Source: a virus
Virus record (IMG/VR): IMGVR_UViG_3300044994_000386
Coordinates: 22,436 to 86,435 of that record
Length of the DNA: 64,000 bases
Strand: one strand, 5' to 3'
Positions 52,314 to 59,614 of the stretch are shown in pieces. Below the pieces are notes generated by a model. That model saw only the letters and a list, made by a program, of their open reading frames with translations, searched no databases and was not told the origin of the DNA. The position numbers and the translations under genes are program-made. Position 1 is the stretch's first letter; each line of letters begins with the position of its first letter.

Positions 52314-53891
52314 ATGATAACCAAATACAGTGAATTTTTATTGGAACAATTTATAACAATGATTAATGAATCAGAGGTGATATTTTCAGATAAGTTTAGA
52401 AAATTACTTAAAGCAATCGAATCACCAATTGCCAAGGCACTTATAAATATTGAGAATAAAGATTTAAAAATAACTGCTAACTATTTAGATGTTTCAGATA
52501 ATAAAGATTCAATTTCTTTCATACCAGATAGAAAAGCTCAAGAGATATTAAAAGATAAACCAGAAAAGTTTGCAACATTTAATGGTACCGGTGGTATTTT
52601 AACACATAACATGAAAGAAAACGGGACCATATTCAATTTATTAGGATATGAACCAAAAGGCGACAAAGGTTATAAACCACAAGTCGGTGAAAGGGGATTA
52701 GTTGTTTCAAGAGCCGTTTCGCCTTTATCAGGAAATGTTTATCTTTATATGAAGTTTGATAATGGTGAATGTGTATTAAAGGAAGATAGAGTAAACTATG
52801 AAGATTATCTAAAAGATCTTTGGACTAAAAATAGACAAAATGTGAGAACAGGTAGAGCAATTCAAGCATTATTGAATGCTGCTGGTTATACATATAAATC
52901 ATCTGAAATTGAAGAATTTGTTAATAAATATAAATCGGCTTTTGAAAAAATGAACGATGCTTTCTCAAATTTTGAATTAGTTGAAGGTGATAAAATTGGT
53001 TACTGGTATAATTCTAAAAATTACGCTGATAATAAAGGTACACTTTCAAATTCTTGTATGTCAAATGTTCCAAATAACTTCTTTGATATTTATATGTCAA
53101 ATCCTGATGTATGTAAACTATTGATTTTAAAAGACGAGTCTGGTAATAAAATTAAAGGCAGGGCTTTAGTTTGGAAACTTCAATTTCCAGAAGGAGTTAC
53201 TTTTCTTGATCGTATATATACACATAATGATTCAGATGTTGAGTTATTCCGTGAGTATGCTAAATCTCAAGGGTGGTATTATAAATTTAGAAATGATAGT
53301 TCAAATTCTTCTGAAATGATTTCACCATCAGGTGAAAAAGTAGATATGGGACCATTAGTAGTGAAAATTAGAAAAGGTGAATATAATAAATATCCATATG
53401 TGGATACGGTCAAATATTTTAATTCAAGTGCAGGCACACTATCAACTAGTTCTAAAGGATATGTAATCTGTCTTGAAGATACCAATGGAGGTGGAGAAGA
53501 GTGTGACTATTGCGGAGGTTCAGGTGAAGTAGAATGTTATGACTGTGAAGGTAGTGGTGTACAAAGATGTGAAGAGTGTGATGGAACAGGTAACATTAAT
53601 TGTGAAGAATGTTACGGTAATAGAGAATTAGATTGTCCAAATTGTGATGGTTTAGGTGAAATTGATTGTGAATATTGTGATGGTTTAGGTGAAAACGATG
53701 ATGGTGAAGAATGTTCAGTTTGTGAAGGTAAAGGTAAAGTTGACTGCAGTTATTGTGACGCTGAAGGTAAAAGAGAGTGTCCGGAATGTGACGGTAGAGG
53801 TACCGTTGATTGTAATGAATGTGACGGTAGAGGTGAATACTCTTGTAGTAACTGTGATGGTGAAGGTATCGTGCCTTGTCCGGAATGTTAA
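52314..53891 (+). CDS. FIPD/SCM/GRALW family protein fused to a DnaJ-type zinc-finger array
   Basis: 525 residues, starting MITKYSEFLLEQF (variant of the shared motif) one base after the previous stop. Family blocks: ESPIAKALI, DSISFIPDRK, GRAIQALLNAAGYTYKSS, EIEEFVNKYKSAFE, GTLSNSCMSNVPNNFFDIY and KGRALVWKLQFPE..FLDRIYT. From about residue 395 to the end there are about eleven C-x-x-C-x-G-x-G or C-x-x-C units, the repeat used in DnaJ cysteine-rich domains, where four units fold around two zinc ions. A much longer array than in DnaJ. It may bind unfolded proteins or RNA. Short frames in other phases here are shadows of the repeat. Confidence 0.85.
   Translation: MITKYSEFLLEQFITMINESEVIFSDKFRKLLKAIESPIAKALINIENKDLKITANYLDVSDNKDSISFIPDRKAQEILKDKPEKFATFNGTGGILTHNMKENGTIFNLLGYEPKGDKGYKPQVGERGLVVSRAVSPLSGNVYLYMKFDNGECVLKEDRVNYEDYLKDLWTKNRQNVRTGRAIQALLNAAGYTYKSSEIEEFVNKYKSAFEKMNDAFSNFELVEGDKIGYWYNSKNYADNKGTLSNSCMSNVPNNFFDIYMSNPDVCKLLILKDESGNKIKGRALVWKLQFPEGVTFLDRIYTHNDSDVELFREYAKSQGWYYKFRNDSSNSSEMISPSGEKVDMGPLVVKIRKGEYNKYPYVDTVKYFNSSAGTLSTSSKGYVICLEDTNGGGEECDYCGGSGEVECYDCEGSGVQRCEECDGTGNINCEECYGNRELDCPNCDGLGEIDCEYCDGLGENDDGEECSVCEGKGKVDCSYCDAEGKRECPECDGRGTVDCNECDGRGEYSCSNCDGEGIVPCPEC
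53500..53888 (+). repeat. Cysteine-rich CxxCxGxG coding repeat array
   Basis: About eleven tandem units of roughly 30-36 bases, each coding for a Cys-x-x-Cys pair plus Gly-Gly or Asp-Gly spacer. The units differ at the DNA level, so they are not a recent expansion. Confidence 0.85.
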
Positions 53892-53900
53892 AGGATATTA

Positions 53901-54602
53901 TCAAAAATTTTCTATAATCTTATTTATTTTTTCGTCTCTACTAAGTCTTATATATTCACTATAATTGGGGTCAGTCTTATCATTCACTACAAATAATAAC
54001 ATAGAATTATTAGATACTATCTGATAACCAAATTCAATAATAATTCGTGTAGCTTCATCATTTTTATATAATAAGAAGTTATCAAAATTCATAATGATCT
54101 CATCAAAAAGAATAATCCGATTATAATTATAATTCATATAAGGATCAACATAAACTTTTTTAGCAAAGAAACTTCCAATTTTATACAACCCATTTGTATT
54201 TGTATTGATAATATTCGAGTTTGAATGTGGATAATACCCGGTACTATCTTGTATAGAACTGCCTAATTTATTATTAAGAATCATATTGCTAAATTTAGTT
54301 TTAATAATTTTATTGATTAACTCTGGTGGGAAATTATAATTTAAATTAACTTCGTCTATCTGAATATAATCAAATTTTTTAGTTATAGTTAATTCTGAAA
54401 TTATTTCTTTAAACAAAATTTTAATACATTCATCAATCAGTATATTTTGAATCTTATCATTCATACTATTTCCAAAATCAGATTCTAAATTTAGTAATAA
54501 ATATGAAACTTTAATTTTTTTAAAATTACTAAGACTTGAATTTAATTTTATAAAGTCATATTTTTTAGTCGACTCATATAACTTCTGTATTAATTTTTCC
54601 AT
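53901..54602 (-). CDS. Hypothetical protein, 233 residues
   Basis: Not recognised. The start is MEKLIQKLYESTKKYD, which loosely resembles the shared motif (LYES). It is Asn/Ile-rich with no membrane segment or catalytic motif. Its start is one base from the end of the Dam gene, so the two are co-transcribed and possibly translationally coupled. Confidence 0.65.
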   Translation of the reverse strand: MEKLIQKLYESTKKYDFIKLNSSLSNFKKIKVSYLLLNLESDFGNSMNDKIQNILIDECIKILFKEIISELTITKKFDYIQIDEVNLNYNFPPELINKIIKTKFSNMILNNKLGSSIQDSTGYYPHSNSNIINTNTNGLYKIGSFFAKKVYVDPYMNYNYNRIILFDEIIMNFDNFLLYKNDEATRIIIEFGYQIVSNNSMLLFVVNDKTDPNYSEYIRLSRDEKINKIIENF

Positions 54603-54603
54603 A

Positions 54604-55551
54604 TTAATTTATTTTTTCACCAGTTTCTGGATTATAATTCAAGATTAATAACTCGACACCTTTAGGTTGTTCTGCTTTATTATTTGAATTATTACCGCCT
54701 TGAGCTGAACTTCTAAATACCTCCTTTTGTGTCCAAACGTACTTATCACGAGGGAGTAGATCTTCTAAAATTGGAAAATAGTAATATGAAAGTGACCAAC
54801 GACATTTAGTTGTTTTAAGTAACTCTAATAGCCTACGATGTGAAGTAGTGCCAAAAACACTATCAGAGTCTGCGCCATACCAAAAAAGTCTTTTAGCATC
54901 ATCATCACCTTTATCTTCATTAAATCTAGCATAAGGTGGATCTAAATAAAGATAAGTATCTTCAGCATCATATTTATTAATTATCTCTTCAAAATCACAA
55001 TTATGAAATTCGGTTATTGATTTTAATTTGTCAGTATATTTATTTTTCTTCAATTTGTCAATTAGAACATCGAGTTTTAATTTATCTTTATCTTTTTTAT
55101 AACCATTAAAGCCAGCACCGCGTGGATAAACTGAATTATGAGCTGATGTAATTAGAAAGGCATAAATAGCAGCTTTTTTAAAATCACCAATTTCAAAATT
55201 CATATCATCTAAGAAATCATTCCTCTGATATTCTTTGTAAATAGATTTATAGAAATTCCACTTCTTTAAAGGATCAGTTTCAGTTGTATATAAAAGATTA
55301 GCCTTTAGATTCTCTAAATGCTTAAGAAACTCTTCAGGTTGTGAACAACATTTAAACAAATTTACTTGGTGTCGATTTTTATCATTAAAAATAACAAATT
55401 CGGCTTTCAAATTAGGATCGTCCATATAAGTGGCAAAGCTACCACTGAAAGGCTCTAAATAGGTTTTAATACCAGTCTTTGGAATTTTTGAATTAATAAA
55501 TTCTATGAAAACTTTTGAGGATTTACCTCCGAAATAACTTATGATTGACAT
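54604..55551 (-). CDS. dam: DNA adenine N6-methyltransferase, D12/Dam class
   Basis: 315 residues. Motif I is SYFGGKSSKVF near residues 5-15 (the FxGGK S-adenosylmethionine motif), with YLEPFSGSFA as the next conserved block. The catalytic motif IV is DPPYARF near 191. Dam-type enzymes methylate adenine in short sites such as GATC. In phages this protects DNA from restriction or alters transcription. The target recognition region (about 60-180) is longer than usual in T4 Dam (259 residues), so the site may differ. Confidence 0.9.
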   Translation of the reverse strand: MSIISYFGGKSSKVFIEFINSKIPKTGIKTYLEPFSGSFATYMDDPNLKAEFVIFNDKNRHQVNLFKCCSQPEEFLKHLENLKANLLYTTETDPLKKWNFYKSIYKEYQRNDFLDDMNFEIGDFKKAAIYAFLITSAHNSVYPRGAGFNGYKKDKDKLKLDVLIDKLKKNKYTDKLKSITEFHNCDFEEIINKYDAEDTYLYLDPPYARFNEDKGDDDAKRLFWYGADSDSVFGTTSHRRLLELLKTTKCRWSLSYYYFPILEDLLPRDKYVWTQKEVFRSSAQGGNNSNNKAEQPKGVELLILNYNPETGEKIN

Positions 55552-55597
55552 TTAATAAATAATATTTTGTATTTATATCAATTATTTTGGAATTTGT

Positions 55598-56033
55598 TTA
55601 TATTAATTCTCCTAATACCCAATCCCAATCTCTTATTTCAAATACATTAGTCATTCTAACTGAAAAATCTCTGCGGTATTTTTTTAAATCAAAATTATAA
55701 AACAGGAAATTTTTTAGAAGCATAATCAGTAAATGGTTAATCTAAATACATACCAACAAGTTGTTTAGTGATCCAAGGATACTTTCAAAAACTCCATCTA
55801 TTATCACATGGTTATTTAGTAAATTATTAATGTAATCAATCTTTTGTCGACCTTTGCTATTTTCAGGATTCATTAATACAAGATTTAAAAATTCACTTTT
55901 ATAAAAAAATTAAGAACTTTTTATTATACCAATCAGTTTCGAAATTTATTGGTTTGATGAATCTCATGCTAAATTGATCTGAAAGAAAGTAGATTTTACT
56001 TAGATCGATTTTTTTCATAAAAGAAAGAGTCAT
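55598..56033 (-). pseudogene. Broken coding sequence next to the tmRNA gene
   Basis: A protein-like frame begins at MTLSFMKKIDLSKIYF (ATG at 56031-56033), shifts phase near a poly-A/T run at about 55905, continues ...NPENSKGRQKIDYI, and meets an in-frame TAG at about 55741 before reopening to the stop at 55598 (ends DWDWVLGELI). One frameshift and one nonsense codon mark a pseudogene. I could not assign the family. A second possibility is two short overlapping genes, but the continuity of codon use favours decay. Confidence 0.5.
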
Positions 56034-56062
56034 AATTCTATTTGATAAAGACTCATTTGTTG

Positions 56063-56408
56063 TGGAGGTGGGGGTATCGAAACCCCGTCTTCTTCAGCTA
56101 AAATTAATTACTCATTTACAGGCTTAGTAAATTTTTCTAAATTTACAAAATATTCAGTTTTATATTACGTGTTATCCTGACTTTCAACGAGACTTTTACA
56201 GAGTCTTTACTGTTTGGAAACCTATTAAGCAAAAGCTACTTCGTTTACCTTTAAGATGTTGTTGCGTAGGGCAAATACTAAATCTTCTTTGCTTGCTACT
56301 TCGTTTGTGTTGCCATTTAAAGCGTTTGATACCGTTTTTGAATCGGTTAGATATCATCCGATGCCTGCATAATTAACTTTACTCTGCGAATCTATACCTT
56401 TCACCCCC
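56063..56408 (-). ncRNA. ssrA: tmRNA (transfer-messenger RNA, ssrA)
   Basis: Reverse-strand gene of about 346 bases. The 5' end GGGGGTG pairs with the 3' CACCTCC to give a seven-base-pair acceptor stem whose third pair is G-U, the identity element for alanyl-tRNA synthetase, followed by discriminator A. The T-arm GGGG-TTTCGATA-CCCC precedes it; its loop is one base off the standard length. Upstream is the conserved tmRNA block ACTAAGCCTGTA (E. coli ACTAAGCATGTA). The tag reading frame runs from GGC (56312-56314) to tandem TAA TAG stops (56222-56227) and ends NEVAFA, 29 codons. CCA is not encoded in full. tmRNA frees stalled ribosomes and adds a degradation tag. Its neighbours are two gene remnants, then Dam and a peptidase. 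Confidence 0.92.
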
Positions 56409-56438
56409 GTTAATTATTATATTTTTAAATTTAATGTT

Positions 56439-56546
56439 TTAAAAAAAATCACAATGATTTATTTCTCCACATTTTGGGCATTCCCAAATTCTATTAGAGA
56501 GCGTTAAATCACTATGTTTATGAATACAAAGATATATATAAATATT
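56439..56546 (-). pseudogene. Remnant of a TnpB-type (IS200/IS605 family) zinc finger
   Basis: A short reverse-strand frame ends ...HKHSDLTLSNRIWECPKCG, then EINHCDFF and a stop at 56439. It matches the C-terminal zinc finger of TnpB/IS1341 proteins (CxxC ... LTLSDRxWxCPxCGxxHDRDxNA), but the upstream half is missing. The final catalytic-region DRD is reduced to HCD. No complete tnpB or element ends are found. It lies 30 bases from the tmRNA 5' end. Confidence 0.55.
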
Positions 56547-56564
56547 TAAAATTCCAAAAAAAAA

Positions 56565-57164
56565 TTAAAATGGTTCGATATCTTTTTTGTAACCCCTTTT
56601 GTTTGCCTCATAGTAAAAATAAATAGTAAATACAGGCTCGCGTTTAGTATTTTCCCACATTTCAATCTCTGGGTCATACTGAATTAAAATATCATCGTTG
56701 ATTTTCTTTAATATATTAGTCATTTTCATTATTGACTTCATCTTTTCATTTTTTTTAAAATTGAATTGAATACTGATATCATAACCGTCGTTAATAACGT
56801 AAAAGTCATTAATACCGGCATTTTTAATCATCTTTCTAATTAGATAAGTTAATTCTTTGACTACATCTTCTTGGTCTTTAGAAAGTTCAACTTTATTTCT
56901 ATTATTGGTGTTATATGAATGTTTATTGTCTGAGTATGAATCATATTCTTCAAAATCAGAGTATTCAAATTCATTGGAGTCATAATTTAATTTCTTATAA
57001 CCCGGATCAGATTTGAGATCTGATTTTGCTGCAAGTTTTGCCCTTGGATCATTAATATCATCATCTAACCAAGACAGATCTTTATTTCTTTTACTTGACT
57101 CATGGATATAATCAAATCCAAATCTATTTTCTTTTATTAATCGATTGAATTTTTTAAGTTTCAT
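56565..57164 (-). CDS. Hypothetical protein with the shared N-terminal motif
   Basis: 199 residues. The start MKLKKFNRLIKENRFGF is a variant of the shared motif. A disordered Asp/Ser/Tyr/Asn region (about 60-90) is followed by a small alpha/beta domain (VVKELTYLIRKMIKNAGIND, ISIQFNFKKNEKM, PVFTIYFYYE). Not recognised. It is one base downstream of the peptidase gene, therefore in the same operon that leads to the tmRNA region. Confidence 0.7.
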   Translation of the reverse strand: MKLKKFNRLIKENRFGFDYIHESSKRNKDLSWLDDDINDPRAKLAAKSDLKSDPGYKKLNYDSNEFEYSDFEEYDSYSDNKHSYNTNNRNKVELSKDQEDVVKELTYLIRKMIKNAGINDFYVINDGYDISIQFNFKKNEKMKSIMKMTNILKKINDDILIQYDPEIEMWENTKREPVFTIYFYYEANKRGYKKDIEPF

Positions 57165-57165
57165 A

Positions 57166-58797
57166 TTATTTTATTTCAAATTTTATCTTATCACCACTGA
57201 ATTTGATATCTGGGTCTATATTATATTTTCTAAATAAAAAGTCTAAAATAGACATATCTTTTTCAAAATGTTCAAATCTATAGTCGTCAATTTCCATAGT
57301 AATGGTTATCTTACCTTCGTGACCTTTTATATTATCATTGTTATAGAAAACGGACTTCTTAAATTCTTCTAAAAATTTAGAGTATTTAGACATCAATTCA
57401 TCATCAAATCCAACTCTTCTTTTAACTATAAGTTTACTCCAATCTGCTTCAACACAAGCTTTTGCTAATCTTTCCAGGTAAGAAATATTCTGAACCTCAT
57501 CATGTGTATGTTCATTAAAGTAACCCACTGATATATTGGTACATTCCGGAATTATATCTGTGAAGTTTGCTGAGTCTGTGAAAACACCGGTCGGATCTAA
57601 ATTTAATTTTAATCCACTTTTATTTAACTCTTGACACAAAGAAGTTGCAAACTCATAAGAACAACACTCAACCGACATCTGTGCTGTAACAACAGAGTAA
57701 TAGTTTCTTCTATCAAAAGAAATGCACTTTTTTATTTTTTTTAAAAATGGGTATTTATAATGATTCGCAGAAACCTTACTTGAGCCTATACCACCTCTTT
57801 CTTCACCATAGAAAAAGAAATAAACACCTGGTATATTATGTGCAATCATGTAAAGCATCACAGTCACACCAGCTTTATCATCCGCACCTAAGATTGAAGT
57901 ACCGTCAGTACAAATAAATTCGTCTTTTTCCTTTGTATATGAGATTAAAGTAACTCGATCTTTTGTTCTTGATGCTGTATCTAAGTGTGATGTAAACATT
58001 GTATCACCACCGTCACCAACAATTTTATAGTAGTTACCAAATTCGTCTTTTGTCAAGTCTTTAGGCATATATTTCATAACCCCTTCCTCGGTACCATATG
58101 GATACGTTTCTGTAACAAGTGATAAGAAAGTTGATCTCACATCTTTTGGATTATATTTAAACTCAGGAAGTTGAATTCTGTTTCCACTTGGACGATTAGA
58201 ATATTGACCAACTATTTTATTATAAGACTTTAAAAATCTACTGACCTCTTTATCACTAAATTTATTTGGAAAATATTGTCTTAAAAATTGATTTACACTA
58301 ATTTTACATGGCTTACCTTTGATTACAATGTTAAAGGTATTATATTTATCAGACACATCAATTTTTTCAATTCCAAGTGGATTTTTAATGTTTCTGTTAC
58401 TTTCTAAATCATAGATCGACCAGCAGATTTCATCAGAGATTTTATCTAACAAAATCCAAAAATCGTCACTAAATTTAATTAGAGGAACATTATTATTTTT
58501 ACCAACTAACTTTTTTTGCATACTTTCTATTTCTTTACTTGTTTCAGGTGGTAAGTGATTTGACCATATATTAAATGAGTGAACAAAAGCTTCATACGAT
58601 TCAATAGATTGCAGATCACCTAATACCTGTTTTAGTGTTGATATGTTCATATCATTCTTGCCTATTAAGATTTTATCTTTATATGGTGATTCTATGTTAA
58701 TCGCTGTCTGAAGACCATTAATTATCTTACCATATCTCTTTTTATCCATTTTATCTAGGACATCTAAAACACCTTTAGTTAAATAACAACCTTTCAC
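57166..58797 (-). CDS. M28/M42-type zinc aminopeptidase fused to a family helical module
   Basis: 543 residues, GTG start at 58795-58797 preceded by ATATATAAGGA. The C-terminal half (about 225-480) is a co-catalytic zinc peptidase: MFTSHLDTAS (His-x-Asp), SILGADDKAGVTVML (bridging Asp), FFFYGEERGGIGS (Glu-Glu), ISFDRR and NEHTHDEVQN (His ligand). These peptidases remove N-terminal residues from peptides. The N-terminal part contains VNQFLRQYFPNKFSDKEVSRF, which matches the FPNKFTSDQVETFVNKFKS module of the paralogous family at 41794. This is a fusion of a peptidase with that module. It is in an operon with the NFACT-R protein. No signal peptide. Confidence 0.85.
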   Translation of the reverse strand: MKGCYLTKGVLDVLDKMDKKRYGKIINGLQTAINIESPYKDKILIGKNDMNISTLKQVLGDLQSIESYEAFVHSFNIWSNHLPPETSKEIESMQKKLVGKNNNVPLIKFSDDFWILLDKISDEICWSIYDLESNRNIKNPLGIEKIDVSDKYNTFNIVIKGKPCKISVNQFLRQYFPNKFSDKEVSRFLKSYNKIVGQYSNRPSGNRIQLPEFKYNPKDVRSTFLSLVTETYPYGTEEGVMKYMPKDLTKDEFGNYYKIVGDGGDTMFTSHLDTASRTKDRVTLISYTKEKDEFICTDGTSILGADDKAGVTVMLYMIAHNIPGVYFFFYGEERGGIGSSKVSANHYKYPFLKKIKKCISFDRRNYYSVVTAQMSVECCSYEFATSLCQELNKSGLKLNLDPTGVFTDSANFTDIIPECTNISVGYFNEHTHDEVQNISYLERLAKACVEADWSKLIVKRRVGFDDELMSKYSKFLEEFKKSVFYNNDNIKGHEGKITITMEIDDYRFEHFEKDMSILDFLFRKYNIDPDIKFSGDKIKFEIK

Positions 58798-58807
58798 TCC
58801 TTATATA

Positions 58808-59197
58808 TTATTTTTTAGTCACGATTATTTGATTTGAATTTTTATATTCTACCTCAACTTGACCTGGATTCATTCCCGGCCTTTTGTGTACAAATTTTCT
58901 TTTACAATAAACAACGGTTACTTTAGATCCAGAATTACCTTTTGAATTATCAGCAGCAATTTGAGCCGCTTTTTTAATTACTTCCAGTGTTGGTAATTTA
59001 TCAGATACCTTTATTACCACATGGCTACCAGGTACACCTTTAGCGTGCATCCAAATATCGTCTTCACTGGCTAATTCCAATGTCAAGAAATCATTTGCTG
59101 CTGCATTTTTACCTTGAAAAACAATAAAATCATCAATTAGGTGTCTTTTGACACCATTGCCTTTTGCTTCAAAATATTTATACTTTAATATTTCCAT
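58808..59197 (-). CDS. Stand-alone NFACT-R (DUF814) domain protein, RqcH-like
   Basis: 129 residues. The start MEILKYKYFEAKGNG is a variant of the shared motif. The rest is a complete NFACT-R domain: EDDIWMHAKGVPGSHVVIK (RqcH has DTWLHVKDIPGSHVVIR), then AAQIAADNSKGNSGSKVTV, and HKRPGMNPGQVEV near the end. In RqcH/NEMF this domain binds tRNA and the 50S subunit in ribosome quality control, where alanine tails mark stalled chains. The catalytic NFACT-N part is missing here. It may bind ribosomes or tRNA and compete with or assist rescue. Overlaps the 59197 gene by one base (TAATG), so coupled. Confidence 0.9.
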   Translation of the reverse strand: MEILKYKYFEAKGNGVKRHLIDDFIVFQGKNAAANDFLTLELASEDDIWMHAKGVPGSHVVIKVSDKLPTLEVIKKAAQIAADNSKGNSGSKVTVVYCKRKFVHKRPGMNPGQVEVEYKNSNQIIVTKK

Positions 59198-59553
59198 TAT
59201 TTTATTACTTTATTTAGATAAGCCAATCCATGATAAATATCTATGACTCTAACTTTAATTACAGCTTGTGTAGCAGGTGAGCTAAAACTGTTTCCCTTTT
59301 TCTTAACTAAGGCAGTAATATAAATTGTATCACCACGTTTGACTTCCCTATTACTTAAATCTGGACTAAATCCAATTTGATTTGCCTCATAAAATGGTAA
59401 ATCTTTGTGATCCATAAAAACATCTATAATAGATTCAATTTCAAATTTATCCGAAGATTTAGACTTAACAATACCATCTTCTAATTCCAATATTTCTGGA
59501 TCTTTGATGTCATTTGATAATTCTTGAAATTTTTTTATTTTACGAGTTTTCAT
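59197..59553 (-). CDS. Small beta-rich protein with the shared N-terminal motif
   Basis: 118 residues. The start MKTRKIKKFQELSND is a variant of the shared motif. Residues 70-118 form a likely small beta barrel (REVKRGDTIYITALV, AVIKVRVIDIYHGLAYL), a fold common in nucleic acid or ribosome binding. Not assigned. It is the first gene of the operon with the NFACT-R, peptidase and 56565 genes. A TTTAATATATATATAAAAT stretch lies just upstream of the ATG. Confidence 0.7.
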   Translation of the reverse strand: MKTRKIKKFQELSNDIKDPEILELEDGIVKSKSSDKFEIESIIDVFMDHKDLPFYEANQIGFSPDLSNREVKRGDTIYITALVKKKGNSFSSPATQAVIKVRVIDIYHGLAYLNKVIK

Positions 59554-59614
59554 ATTTTATATATATATTAAATATTTAAACAAAAAAAAAATATATTAAA
59601 CAAAATATAAAAAT

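Noticed and set aside
53596-53964. His-rich reverse frame and Val/Lys-rich forward frame in the zinc-finger region
   Set aside because: Shadows of the CxxCxGxG repeat in other phases; no independent start signals or sensible composition.
55598-56033. Two small overlapping genes rather than a pseudogene
   Set aside because: A frameshift beside a homopolymer and an in-frame TAG within otherwise continuous protein-like sequence fit decay better. A sequencing error at the homopolymer remains possible but would not remove the TAG.
56439-56546. Functional TnpB nuclease or its guide RNA
   Set aside because: Only a fragment of the zinc finger remains, the RuvC parts are absent, and the final motif is altered.
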